A stretch of DNA of 64,000 nucleotides from the NCBI GenBank assembly GCA_900539325.1, contig UQCC01000001.1, positions 124,001 through 188,000 of the forward strand. The letters are read 5' to 3'. This document shows, one piece after another, positions 33,670-41,572 of the stretch. Made by a program: the position numbers and the translations under genes. The first letter of the stretch is position 1. Each line of letters opens with the position of its first letter. The notes under the pieces were generated by a model. The model did not search any database and had not been told where the DNA came from. It worked only from the letters and a program-made list of their open reading frames with translations. The stretch comes from an uncultured Eubacterium sp. GTDB lineage: Bacteria; Bacillota; Clostridia; Oscillospirales; Acutalibacteraceae.

Positions 33670-35052
33670 ATGAAAAAACTACTTTCTGTTTTTATGAGCA
33701 TTGTTATAGTTTCGCTCACTGTTTTTTGCGTTCCTTTTACGGCAAAAGCGGCAACTTATACTCCGAATGTTACCATATATGCCGATGCATATATGCTTAT
33801 CAGTCTTGATGATGATTCTTATCCCGTTGTTGCGGAAAAAAATGCGGATAAAAGAAAATATCCTGCTTCGCTTACAAAAATCGTTACCGCTATGGTAACT
33901 ATAAATAAAGTTAAGGATTTGTCGCAAACCACTACCGTTTCAAAGAATGCTATTGAAACTCTTTATGGTACGGGTGCTCAGGTTGCAGGGCTTAAAATCG
34001 GTCAAACCGTAACAATAGAGGAACTGTTGTACTTAACAATGGTCCATTCTGCCTGCGATGCGTGTGAGGTTCTTGCCGAATTCGTCAGCGGAAGTGTTCC
34101 TGCATTTGTCGAAGAAATGAATAAGTGGGTAAAATCGCTTGGTTGTAAGGATACAAATTTTGTAAATCCCGACGGTTTGCATGACCCAAACCATTACACC
34201 ACTCCGTCCGATATGGCAAAAATTACTCTTGCCGCAATGAAAAGTGATATATTCAATAAAATATCATCAACACAGCAGTATAAGTTCGGCAAAACAAACT
34301 TTATTCACACCAACTATATGCTTGATAAATTCCATATTACATATTATTATCAGTATGCACAGGGTATCAAAACAGGCTCAACCGAGCAGGCAGGCTATTG
34401 CGTCATCACAAAAGCCTCAAAGGGCGGTTATAATTATCTTGCAATCGTTATGGACAGCCCCATTAAAACCCTTGACGGTATCAAAACAAAGTGCTCGTTT
34501 ATTGATGCAAAGTCACTTTTTGATTGGGCATTTGATTCGCTCAAATATACCACCGTTGTTCGCAAAAACGATGTTGCATATGAAGTGCCTGTTAATAACG
34601 GTAAGGACGCCGATACCGTTCAACTTGTTGTAAAGGACGATGTTACAACTCTTGTACCGAGCACGCTTGACCCGTCAAATGTAATCATTGAGCCTGTCGA
34701 CCCGCCGGAAAGCCTTGACGCACCGGTAACAAAGGGCGATTCCGTTTGCAAAGCAAATGTGATTTTCGGTGAAAAAACAATTGTTACCGTTGACTTGGTA
34801 GCGGCAAAGACAGTCGAACTTTCAACATTTTTAAAAATTCTCAACGCTCTTAAAAAGTTTTTTACAAACAAAATTGTTCTTGCAATTTTGGCTTTGTTAA
34901 TTATATTTGTTTTGATTTATATAATTACATTCGCAAGACGACTTCAGCGTGACAAGGAGCGTGTTGCAAAGCGACGCAGGGAACAAGAGGAACTTGACAA
35001 ACAGCTTTACGGCGATGATGATTATCTTCCTCCGCCTCGTCCGAGAAGATAA
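33670..35052 (+). CDS. D-alanyl-D-alanine carboxypeptidase, PBP5/DacF type
   Basis: The 460-residue exported protein has a signal peptide (1-28, ending TAKA), the S11-family serine peptidase domain (about 35-290), a beta-rich C-terminal domain, and a membrane segment at 395-420 followed by a basic tail, so it is anchored outside the membrane. Motifs: SxxK in YPASLTKIV (catalytic Ser near 68) and KTG in QGIKTGSTEQ. The SxN motif reads SAC in MVHSACDAC, Cys replacing the usual Asn. It would trim the terminal D-Ala of peptidoglycan peptides. ATG 33670 is eight bases after GAGGTG. Confidence 0.9.
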   Translation: MKKLLSVFMSIVIVSLTVFCVPFTAKAATYTPNVTIYADAYMLISLDDDSYPVVAEKNADKRKYPASLTKIVTAMVTINKVKDLSQTTTVSKNAIETLYGTGAQVAGLKIGQTVTIEELLYLTMVHSACDACEVLAEFVSGSVPAFVEEMNKWVKSLGCKDTNFVNPDGLHDPNHYTTPSDMAKITLAAMKSDIFNKISSTQQYKFGKTNFIHTNYMLDKFHITYYYQYAQGIKTGSTEQAGYCVITKASKGGYNYLAIVMDSPIKTLDGIKTKCSFIDAKSLFDWAFDSLKYTTVVRKNDVAYEVPVNNGKDADTVQLVVKDDVTTLVPSTLDPSNVIIEPVDPPESLDAPVTKGDSVCKANVIFGEKTIVTVDLVAAKTVELSTFLKILNALKKFFTNKIVLAILALLIIFVLIYIITFARRLQRDKERVAKRRREQEELDKQLYGDDDYLPPPRPRR

Positions 35053-35057
35053 AACAA

Positions 35058-35098
35058 AACAGCGTTGCTCGTGTAAATTGAACAACGCTGTTTTTAAT
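35058..35098. terminator. Bidirectional terminator after the carboxypeptidase gene
   Basis: AACAGCGTTG (35058-35067) pairs perfectly with CAACGCTGTT (35083-35092), followed by TTTAATTTTT. Confidence 0.8.
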
Positions 35099-35489
35099 TT
35101 TTGGTTCTTAATTCTTCAATCATTTTGTTGATTGTTTCTTTGTCATTGTCGCTGAGTATACGGTATTTTGCCAAAAACACCTTTTCCTCTTTGGTTAAGT
35201 CGCTGATAAAAGCATTGCCGTGCGGTTTGTCAAATATAGGATTGCTCACCATGAGGGCATTGTGATCGGTATAAAAATCATCAACCCTTTTGCCGTAAAT
35301 TGATGCAAGTTTTTGCAATTGAATTGCATTTGGCAACGAGTCACCGCTTTCCCATTTTGTGTAGGTCGTTCGGTTTGTTCCCATCAGCACTGCCACCTGT
35401 GTTTGTGTAAATTTGTATGATTCTCTAAATCGTCTGATGTTAACTTTTAGGTTTTCTTTTGTATAAAAGTCTTCGTTACCAAAAGACAT
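35094..35489 (-). CDS. Xre-family regulator with C-terminal extension
   Basis: The 131-residue protein has an N-terminal HTH domain (about 12-75: RRFRESYKFTQTQVAVLMGT, NRTTYTKWESGDSLP) and a helical C-terminal part that ends EEKVFLAKYRILSDNDKETINKMIEELR, a segment common to clostridial Xre regulators. It is divergent from a small membrane-protein gene (35644); the gap holds a perfect palindrome (35570-35584) next to the plus-strand -35 box. It probably controls itself and the divergent gene. Confidence 0.85.
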   Translation of the reverse strand: MSFGNEDFYTKENLKVNIRRFRESYKFTQTQVAVLMGTNRTTYTKWESGDSLPNAIQLQKLASIYGKRVDDFYTDHNALMVSNPIFDKPHGNAFISDLTKEEKVFLAKYRILSDNDKETINKMIEELRTKN

Positions 35490-35569
35490 AGGTGCTCACC
35501 GCCCCTCTCTCTTTTTGATTATATCACACCTGTTCGACAAAAAGCAACAAATATCTTTTTATTATATCG

Positions 35570-35616
35570 TTCGTTAATAACGAAACTTGCACTTTTATTT
35601 TGAATATTTTTATGAT
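35570..35616 (+). promoter_or_regulatory. Candidate operator and promoter of the divergent membrane-protein gene
   Basis: TTCGTTA-A-TAACGAA (35570-35584) is a perfect 15-bp palindrome directly before TTGCAC (35587-35592), an 18-bp spacer and TATGAT (35611-35616). Confidence 0.55.
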
Positions 35617-35643
35617 AGAGTAATAATATATGAGGTGATTTAT

Positions 35644-36045
35644 TTGAAGAAAGGTCAATTTAATATTAAAGACTGTATTAACTCTTTTAATGTACAAAAG
35701 AAAATTGCATTTTCTTTATCGGTTATATTTTTGATTTTTTACTTGTTGTCGATAATTACATATTTAATAGAGCGGGCCGACATATCGCTGTTGCTTGACA
35801 ACGATATAATCTCTACTTTTACGAGTATGTTAACGATTTCATTTTCAGTTTCAAGTATTCTTGATGTTTATTTATTCTTGTTTCCGATAGCATTTATAAT
35901 AATCAATTTTATTATGTTGTGTAAAAATAAATACAACAAAATTGTTATTATTATAGACTTTCTTTTTCAAATAATTAACCCTGTTACAATAGGCTTTTTC
36001 GCCTCTGCATTTTTATTGTTAGTGAACAAAGATTATCCGATATAA
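35644..36045 (+). CDS. Small membrane protein of unknown function
   Basis: The chosen start is TTG 35644, six bases after GAGGTG, giving 133 residues; the frame stays open upstream without a ribosome-binding site. It starts with a short polar stretch (KKGQFNIKDCINSFNVQKK), then has about four hydrophobic segments (SVIFLIFYLLSIITYL, ISFSVSSILDVYLFLF, PIAFIIINFIMLC, IGFFASAFLLLV). No family recognised. It is divergent from the Xre gene and 60 bp before another membrane-anchored unknown, so the three may form one module. Confidence 0.6.
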   Translation: MKKGQFNIKDCINSFNVQKKIAFSLSVIFLIFYLLSIITYLIERADISLLLDNDIISTFTSMLTISFSVSSILDVYLFLFPIAFIIINFIMLCKNKYNKIVIIIDFLFQIINPVTIGFFASAFLLLVNKDYPI

Positions 36046-36105
36046 AAAATAATAGGACGAGAAAAAATATTTCAATAAACATTTGACTGTAAAAAGGAGA
36101 AAAAT

Positions 36106-36912
36106 ATGAAACAGCACAACAGAAAAAAGACACAAAAAATTATACTTACGGCTTTGCTGTGTATAATTGTATGCTCTTTGGTAGCTTTAGTTTGCTTAAT
36201 ACACAATGCAACCGCATATGTCGAAAAGAAATACAATAAAGATTTTAAAGTTATCAGCATTAAGTTGCCATATTATAAAGATGATTCCGATTTCTTCGAT
36301 TGGCCTCTATTATACAGACCCGGTGAATTTGTTCCGTTTGCCGTTAATTTTAAAGATACAGAAAAAGATTTTTCTGTCATATATAACAAGGGCGAATTTT
36401 ATGATGATTACCAGTTGGAAGAAATTAACCGATATATGAAAGAGTATTTAATAAATGTTACAGGTGATTACAACATTGCAGATGCACTTGTTTTACACAC
36501 TCCGTACAGTTCAAATTATTACGACTATGATGTACTTACAAATATTCTAAAGAAAGACAATACAAAATGGACAAGTGAAAATATTGAGAAACTTATTCAA
36601 GAAATATTTGCTGATTATAACGGAATCATTTCGATATATTTACGCTCCGATTTTGAAGATTTATCGTCATTATTAAAAGAAATGGAAACAATCGAAGCAA
36701 AAATAGAATCCGAATTTGGAAAATACTATTCTCATCCGGGGTCAAATCCGGTAAATGTTTGTTTTGTGAATTATGATTTGCCGACAAAAAGGATTGACGA
36801 CGGTGAAAGATTTGATTATTTTGGATTTGAAGAAGATCAAAATAATAATGAAATAAGTGAAGAACAGTTCGCAAATAAAAGCTTTAAAATTAAGAAAACA
36901 ATCTTATGGTAA
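36106..36912 (+). CDS. Membrane-anchored protein of unknown function
   Basis: The 268-residue protein has a basic N-terminus followed by one hydrophobic helix (ILTALLCIIVCSLVALVCLI) without a clear cleavage site, so it is probably a signal-anchored extracytoplasmic protein. The outer part is rich in Tyr, Asp and Phe (YYKDDSDFFDWPLLYRPGEF, YSSNYYDYDVLTNIL). No family recognised. ATG 36106 is preceded by AAAAAGGAG. It lies 60 bp after the small membrane protein gene and the AT-rich composition of both differs from the housekeeping genes around them. Confidence 0.6.
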   Translation: MKQHNRKKTQKIILTALLCIIVCSLVALVCLIHNATAYVEKKYNKDFKVISIKLPYYKDDSDFFDWPLLYRPGEFVPFAVNFKDTEKDFSVIYNKGEFYDDYQLEEINRYMKEYLINVTGDYNIADALVLHTPYSSNYYDYDVLTNILKKDNTKWTSENIEKLIQEIFADYNGIISIYLRSDFEDLSSLLKEMETIEAKIESEFGKYYSHPGSNPVNVCFVNYDLPTKRIDDGERFDYFGFEEDQNNNEISEEQFANKSFKIKKTILW

Positions 36913-36986
36913 AAAATAAATTATAGGATAAAAATGCTGCCTTGCGTTAATAATATTCTTGTACATAAAAACTAAAGGATGATTAT

Positions 36987-37757
36987 GTGCAGTATTATAA
37001 CAAGGTAGAAATATGCGGAATAAACACAAATGATTTAAAACTTCTTAAAGAAAGTGAAAAAATCGAACTCCTCAAAAAAGCTCAGTCGGGTGACCAAAAA
37101 GCAAGGGAAGAACTGATTAACGGTAATTTGCGTCTTGTCCTTTCCGTTGTTCAACGCTTTGCCAACAGAGGCGAGGGGATGGACGATTTGTTTCAGGTTG
37201 GCGTTATTGGTTTGATTAAGGCAATTGATAATTTCAATACCGCTCTTAATGTAAGGTTTTCAACTTATGCCGTGCCGATGATAATCGGTGAAATACGCCG
37301 TTTTTTGCGTGACAATAATCCTATTCGAGTAAGTCGTTCTCTTCGTGACACTGCTTATAAGGCAATGCAGGTCAAGGAAATGCTGACAAATAAATATAAC
37401 AAAGAGCCGACCGTTGATGAAATTGCCAAAGAACTTGATATGAAAAAGGCTGATGTCGTGATTGCTCTTGAGGCTATTGTTGACCCTGTGAGCCTCTATG
37501 AGCCGGTTTATAACGACGGAGGAGATACGATATTCGTCATGGACCAAATCGGTGATAACAGCACCGATGCCGATTGGGTAGACGAAATTATGATGAAAGA
37601 TAAGCTCAATAATCTTGACGATAGGGAACACCGTATTTTGTATATGCGTTTTATGCAGGGTAAAACACAAATGGAAACCGCAGAGGAAATCGGAATTTCC
37701 CAAGCACAGGTGTCACGGCTTGAAAAAAATGCACTCAAAAGAATAAAGAACGAATAA
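36987..37757 (+). CDS. sigG: Sporulation sigma factor, SigG type
   Basis: The 256-residue sigma-70 protein starts with KVEICGINTNDLKLLKESEK, the N-terminal mark of SigG (late forespore sigma factor). Region 2 is in NLRLVLSVVQRFANRGEGMDD-LFQVGVIGLIKAID, region 3 in PIRVSRSLRDTAYKAMQVKE, and region 4 in QMETAEEIGISQAQVSRLEK. It directs forespore genes after engulfment. The start codon is GTG 36987 (frame read from here) or the overlapping ATG context at 36985 is out of frame. In many Clostridia sigG follows spoIIGA-sigE; here neither is adjacent. A hairpin follows at 37765-37793. Confidence 0.9.
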   Translation: MQYYNKVEICGINTNDLKLLKESEKIELLKKAQSGDQKAREELINGNLRLVLSVVQRFANRGEGMDDLFQVGVIGLIKAIDNFNTALNVRFSTYAVPMIIGEIRRFLRDNNPIRVSRSLRDTAYKAMQVKEMLTNKYNKEPTVDEIAKELDMKKADVVIALEAIVDPVSLYEPVYNDGGDTIFVMDQIGDNSTDADWVDEIMMKDKLNNLDDREHRILYMRFMQGKTQMETAEEIGISQAQVSRLEKNALKRIKNE

Positions 37758-37764
37758 ATAAATA

Positions 37765-37793
37765 AAGACGAGAAGCATTTAGCCTCTCGTCTT
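37765..37793. terminator. Bidirectional terminator between sigG and the PAP2 gene
   Basis: AAGACGAGA (37765-37773) pairs with TCTCGTCTT (37785-37793); on the minus strand TTTATTTATTT follows. Confidence 0.75.
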
Positions 37794-37798
37794 ATGTA

Positions 37799-38695
37799 TT
37801 ATTTTGTTTCTCCGCTTAATTGTTTCCAGTGGATTTTGCAGTATTCTTTGCCGTCAATCGGCGGATAATCCTTGTCATCAACTTTCGCTTCGTTCATACA
37901 ATCGTATTCACCGACATATGCACATCTTTGGGCACTTTCGCCGCCCTCCGTCATTGCAGGAATGTAGCTTAAACAGAAAATGCCGACTACAACAACAATA
38001 ATTGCAACAGGTGCAACCTTTGGATTAACCTTTTTGAACAGCGGAGTGACATCGATTTTGTCAAGAAACTTAATCTTTGCAATGATGTTGCATGCAAGCA
38101 CGGCAAGAGCATAGCCGAGGCAACCTGCAACAATGCCTACAATAAGACCTGCCAAAACATCGCTTGCGTAGTGAACCATCAGGTATACACGGCTTCCCAT
38201 TGTACAAATTGCGATTGCCGGGAACAACCAGCAAATTTTTTTGTGGTCTTTTTTGAAGCAGATGAACATTGATGTTGCAATTTCAAATGCTGCGGTTGTG
38301 TGACCGGACGGGAAAGAGTAATCGCTTTCGCTGAGCATTCCTGCGCCCTTGTACCATGCAAAGTATTCCGCAACACCCTGAAGTGTGTTGTATGGTCTAA
38401 CTCTCAAAAACATAGGCTTTACGATTACATTTGTTACAAGTGTACCGATAACGATTGAAAAAATCAATGCCGCACCGTATTTTCTTGTTTTCTTAAACAA
38501 GCAAAGAACCGCACCGAAAACCACCATCGGAATTACAAATCTTTCATCACCGAATGATGTGAAAAACTTTGCAACCTGTGTCAAAAATCCGTTTTGCATG
38601 TGACCGAAGAAGCTGAAAACCCATAGGTCAAAATTGTAAAATATGCTGTCGACCCTCTCGCCGAGTGTGGCAGCCGCAAGTAAAATAGCGTCCAT
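37799..38695 (-). CDS. PAP2-family membrane phosphatase
   Basis: A 298-residue membrane protein with about six helices and the three-part PAP2 acid-phosphatase signature: KPMFLRVRPYN, YSFPSGHTTAAFE and SRVYLMVHYASDVLAG. Such enzymes dephosphorylate undecaprenyl pyrophosphate, phosphatidate or related lipids on the outer face of the membrane. The C-terminal 60 residues after the last helix (MTEGGESAQRCAYVGEYDCMNEAKVDDKDYPPIDG) are an unusual, cysteine-containing soluble tail, not part of the family core. Confidence 0.88.
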   Translation of the reverse strand: MDAILLAAATLGERVDSIFYNFDLWVFSFFGHMQNGFLTQVAKFFTSFGDERFVIPMVVFGAVLCLFKKTRKYGAALIFSIVIGTLVTNVIVKPMFLRVRPYNTLQGVAEYFAWYKGAGMLSESDYSFPSGHTTAAFEIATSMFICFKKDHKKICWLFPAIAICTMGSRVYLMVHYASDVLAGLIVGIVAGCLGYALAVLACNIIAKIKFLDKIDVTPLFKKVNPKVAPVAIIVVVVGIFCLSYIPAMTEGGESAQRCAYVGEYDCMNEAKVDDKDYPPIDGKEYCKIHWKQLSGETK

Positions 38696-38819
38696 ATTTC
38701 TCTCCTTATTTGTTTTTGTTTTTAATACAGTATTACTATATCAAATTTTTGTTCTCTTTTCAATAACAATCTTGTCATATTTTTCCGTTTGTGCTACTAT
38801 TAATTTGGAGTGTGATATT

Positions 38820-40322
38820 ATGCTTATACTTACAGCGGACGAAATCCGAGCAGTAGAAACAAATTGCTTTAAATATTATTCAACCGAAGCCGAGTTAATG
38901 CTTAAAGCCGGTACAGCCTGTGCCGACAGTATTACCGAAAAATACGGCGATAAATTAATTAACAGGACCGTTTCGGTATTTTGCGGCAACGGTAAAAATG
39001 CAGGCGACGGATTTGTAATCGCAAGACTTCTTTATGCTTACGGTGCAAATGCAAAAATCGTGCTTTGCGATAAAGCACCCGAAATTGCCGAACCGCTTAA
39101 ATATTATAACGAAGCGGTTTCAAGCGGTGTACCGGTAGAATATTTTGGCGAGAGCAGTGCAAATGCCGACTTTATTGTTGACTGCATTTTCGGCATAGGT
39201 TTTCACGGTGAAGCTCGCAGTCCGTTTGATAAGATTTTTGAATCTGTGAATAAAAGCGTAGCAACCGTAATTTCTGTCGATACTCCAAGCGGCACAAACG
39301 CAACCAATGGTTCGGCTTGTAAAAATGCCGTAAAAGCCGATTTCACAATAGCAATTTCAACGCTTAAATATTGCCATGTTCTTCCGCCGTCAAATGCTCT
39401 TTGCGGCGAAACCAAAATTGTTAATATCGGTATTCCCGAGGATTGTTATTCATTCGGCTATGCACAAATGATAACTCAAAATGAAGTAAAAAATATCGTT
39501 CCTCCTCTTGAATTTAATGCTAACAAAGGCTCAAACGGTCATCTTCTTTGCCTTTGCGGTTCTTACAAAATGCCGGGAGCGGCTGTTATTTGTTGCAAAT
39601 CCGCAATCAGAAGCGGTGCAGGTCTTGTAAAATTGACAATACCCCAATCGGCATATCCTATTGTTGCTTCGCACCTTGTTCAACCGATTTTCAATCCTGT
39701 TGAGGAGTCAAACGGAATGTACAGCGAAAAAGCTCTTGAAGAAATATCAAACGATATGCCGTGGGCAAGCACAATAGTTCTCGGTTGCGGTATGGGCGTC
39801 AGCGATGATACAAAAAAAATCACAGAATTTGTGCTGAAAAATTCAAAAGTTCCCGTTATTCTTGATGCCGACGGTATAAATTGCATAACTTCGAGCATAG
39901 ATATATTAAAGGATGTTAAAGTACCTGTTGTTCTTACGCCGCATCCGGGCGAGATGTCAAGGCTCGTGTCAAAATCGGTAGGAGAAGTACAGTCCGACCG
40001 TATCGGTATTGCAAAGGATTTTGCAAAGGAGTACGGAGTGACGATTGTATTAAAAGGTGCAAACACCGTAGTTACGGACGGAGAAACGGTGTTTGTAAAT
40101 ATGAGTGGCAATCCTGCAATGGCTATGGGCGGAACGGGTGATATGCTCAGCGGCATTATCGGCTCGTTTGTTGCACAAGGAATAAATCCGTATGACGCAG
40201 CAAAGGCAGGCGTGTTTATTCACGGATGTGCCGGTGATGAAGCCGCAAAAGCCGTAAGCCAAAGAGGAATAACCGTTTTTGATATGATAGACCGACTCGG
40301 TGCTTTAATGTCCGAATATTAA
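38820..40322 (+). CDS. nnr: Bifunctional NAD(P)HX epimerase/dehydratase
   Basis: The start is ATG 38820, nine bases after GGAG, giving 500 residues; the long in-frame extension upstream overlaps the divergent PAP2 gene and has no ribosome-binding site. The N-terminal half (1-210) is the YjeF_N epimerase domain (VFCGNGKNAGDGFVIARLL, VDCIFGIGFHGE); the C-terminal half (225-490) is the ribokinase-like ADP-dependent NAD(P)HX dehydratase (KGSNGHLLCLCGSYKMPGAA, LTPHPGEMSRL, GGTGDMLSGII). Together they repair hydrated NADH and NADPH. The lipoprotein gene follows after 16 bp. Confidence 0.94.
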   Translation: MLILTADEIRAVETNCFKYYSTEAELMLKAGTACADSITEKYGDKLINRTVSVFCGNGKNAGDGFVIARLLYAYGANAKIVLCDKAPEIAEPLKYYNEAVSSGVPVEYFGESSANADFIVDCIFGIGFHGEARSPFDKIFESVNKSVATVISVDTPSGTNATNGSACKNAVKADFTIAISTLKYCHVLPPSNALCGETKIVNIGIPEDCYSFGYAQMITQNEVKNIVPPLEFNANKGSNGHLLCLCGSYKMPGAAVICCKSAIRSGAGLVKLTIPQSAYPIVASHLVQPIFNPVEESNGMYSEKALEEISNDMPWASTIVLGCGMGVSDDTKKITEFVLKNSKVPVILDADGINCITSSIDILKDVKVPVVLTPHPGEMSRLVSKSVGEVQSDRIGIAKDFAKEYGVTIVLKGANTVVTDGETVFVNMSGNPAMAMGGTGDMLSGIIGSFVAQGINPYDAAKAGVFIHGCAGDEAAKAVSQRGITVFDMIDRLGALMSEY

Positions 40323-40338
40323 TGCAAGAGTTGATTTT

Positions 40339-40812
40339 ATGAAAAAATTAATATCATTTTCAATGTGCCTTGTGTTTCTGCTTTTGTGCGGTTGTTCAAC
40401 CGTCAAAAGTACAGTTGAGTTAAAGCCGAAATATTCTCAAACCGCAACAGTCAAAATGGGTGATTATTCCTATTCAGCCAATGTAAAGTTTGACGGTAAA
40501 AGCGTGTACATAACCCCCACTTCAACCAATGCAAGCGGAATGACGATTTCCTGCAACGGCAAAGAGGTTGCTTTTTCAAGGCGAGATATGCTTACAAAGG
40601 CGGATAAATCAAAGGTTTCCGCCTATAATCCCGCCGTGCTGTTTTATGACGCAATCACAACTGCTTCTGATTGTAAAAAGGTTGATAACGCTTATGTTTT
40701 TGACGGCAAAACTTCGGTCGGAAACTTCACTTTGACAGTCAATCAATCATCGGAACTTGTCAGTTTTAATATCCCCGATGCCGATTTCAGCATTGAATTT
40801 GATGTTGGATAA
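40339..40812 (+). CDS. Lipoprotein of unknown function
   Basis: The 157-residue protein has a lipoprotein signal peptide with the lipobox LLLCGC (Cys near residue 19), so it should be anchored by a lipid outside the membrane. The mature part is beta-rich (ATVKMGDYSYSANVKFDGKS, VGNFTLTVNQSSEL), and could be a lipoprotein-family beta sandwich. No named family. It lies 16 bp after the NAD(P)HX repair gene and is probably co-transcribed with it. Confidence 0.8.
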   Translation: MKKLISFSMCLVFLLLCGCSTVKSTVELKPKYSQTATVKMGDYSYSANVKFDGKSVYITPTSTNASGMTISCNGKEVAFSRRDMLTKADKSKVSAYNPAVLFYDAITTASDCKKVDNAYVFDGKTSVGNFTLTVNQSSELVSFNIPDADFSIEFDVG

Positions 40813-40816
40813 TATA

Positions 40817-40850
40817 AAAACACTGCATTCATTCCAAAATGCAGTGTTTA
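40817..40850. terminator. Terminator between the lipoprotein and xre genes
   Basis: AACACTGCATT (40819-40829) pairs perfectly with AATGCAGTGTT (40838-40848); A-run on the left, T-containing right flank. Confidence 0.75.
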
Positions 40851-41060
40851 TCTATTTATATCCTGTTTATTAGTTTTTTCTAAAATGTAATCTACTGAAA
40901 CATCATATATTTCCGCAATTTTTATTAATATTGTAGTTGGAATATCACGTTGTCCCAATTCATAATTTGAATAAACTTGTTGAGAACAATTGAGCATATT
41001 GGCGATTTGCTTTTGTGTTAAGTCGTTATCTTCACGCAAATCTCGAATTCTTTTGTACAT
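40848..41060 (-). CDS. Xre-family repressor, close relative of the one at 23165
   Basis: Starting at ATG 41060 the protein has 70 residues, one HTH domain: RDLREDNDLTQKQIANMLNC, then VYSNYELGQRDIPTTILIKI and VSVDYILEKTN. It shares length and many residues with the regulator at 23165-23371 (REDND-TQK, RDIPT-ILIK, VS-DYIL). It is divergent from a small zinc-ribbon gene. The intergenic region holds two related palindromic sites (41087-41103 and 41111-41127) around the plus-strand promoter, so autorepression is likely. Confidence 0.85.
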   Translation of the reverse strand: MYKRIRDLREDNDLTQKQIANMLNCSQQVYSNYELGQRDIPTTILIKIAEIYDVSVDYILEKTNKQDINR

Positions 41061-41086
41061 ACTTATCACCAAGTATATTATATGTA

Positions 41087-41131
41087 ACTGCATTTTGTTG
41101 TATTGACTTTTACCGCAAATTGCAGTATGAT
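41087..41131 (+). promoter_or_regulatory. Promoter and two candidate Xre operators of the small zinc-ribbon gene
   Basis: TTGACT (41103-41108), a 17-bp spacer, TATGAT (41126-41131). The near-perfect palindrome TACCGCAAATTGCAGTA (41111-41127) fills the spacer; a diverged copy lies at 41087-41103, before the -35 box. Confidence 0.6.
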
Positions 41132-41164
41132 ATATTTGATGTTTTAAGAGAAAGGAGAATTGCA

Positions 41165-41410
41165 ATGACTTGTCCAAAATGCGGAAGTGAAAATGTTACA
41201 ATTGTGAGCGAACAAGTAAGTTCAAAAACAAGTGCAAAAGGAAATGGGTGCCTGTGGAAAATAGGAATAAGTTTTTTGATGATCTGCACATTAGGCTTGT
41301 GGTCACTTGTAGGTAAGCATAAGGGTACAGGAAAAACGAAAATCAAAAATCAAACAGTCGGCATTTGTCAAAACTGTGGTCATAAATTTAAAATAAGAAG
41401 ATTTAATTAA
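41165..41410 (+). CDS. Small zinc-ribbon protein
   Basis: An 81-residue protein starting at ATG 41165 behind AAAGGAGAA. It has a CxxC pair at the N-terminus (TCPKCGSENVTIVSEQ) and another at the C-terminus (VGICQNCGHKFKIRRF), together one zinc site, with a hydrophobic stretch between (LWKIGISFLMICTLGLWSLVG) that could be a single membrane helix. No function known. Controlled from the divergent Xre region. Confidence 0.75.
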   Translation: MTCPKCGSENVTIVSEQVSSKTSAKGNGCLWKIGISFLMICTLGLWSLVGKHKGTGKTKIKNQTVGICQNCGHKFKIRRFN

Positions 41411-41416
41411 ATTATA

Positions 41417-41453
41417 AAAAAGGCTTGATTTTTCAGGCCTTTTTTGTTATAAT
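41417..41453 (+). promoter_or_regulatory. Terminator overlapped by the rpsB promoter
   Basis: AAAAAAGGC and GCCTTTTTT (41417-41446) form the terminator of the zinc-ribbon gene. TTGATT in its loop (41425-41430), a 17-bp spacer and TATAAT (41448-41453) form the likely rpsB promoter, so the two signals overlap. Confidence 0.6.
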
Positions 41454-41477
41454 GCTAACGCATTCGTAAAAAAGAAA

Positions 41478-41550
41478 GCGAATTCGCACACAATGAGGTT
41501 GAGCCAAAGGTTACAAAATCGGCTCTTGCCATACTTCATTGTGGAGGATT
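41478..41550 (+). promoter_or_regulatory. Candidate structured leader of rpsB-tsf
   Basis: Downstream of the predicted start of transcription, CACAATGA (41489-41496) pairs with TCATTGTG (41536-41543) and encloses GAGCC (41501-41505) paired with GGCTC (41521-41525). The palindrome GCGAATTCGC (41478-41487) precedes it. The fold ends just before the ribosome-binding site. Autoregulation by S2 is a plausible inference; no known leader family was recognised. Confidence 0.4.
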
Positions 41551-41572
41551 AACCTTAAAGGAGGAAATGAAA

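Noticed and set aside
38643..38819. N-terminal extension of the NAD(P)HX repair protein
   Set aside because: The extension overlaps the divergent PAP2 gene, has no ribosome-binding site, and the conserved epimerase start begins at 38820.
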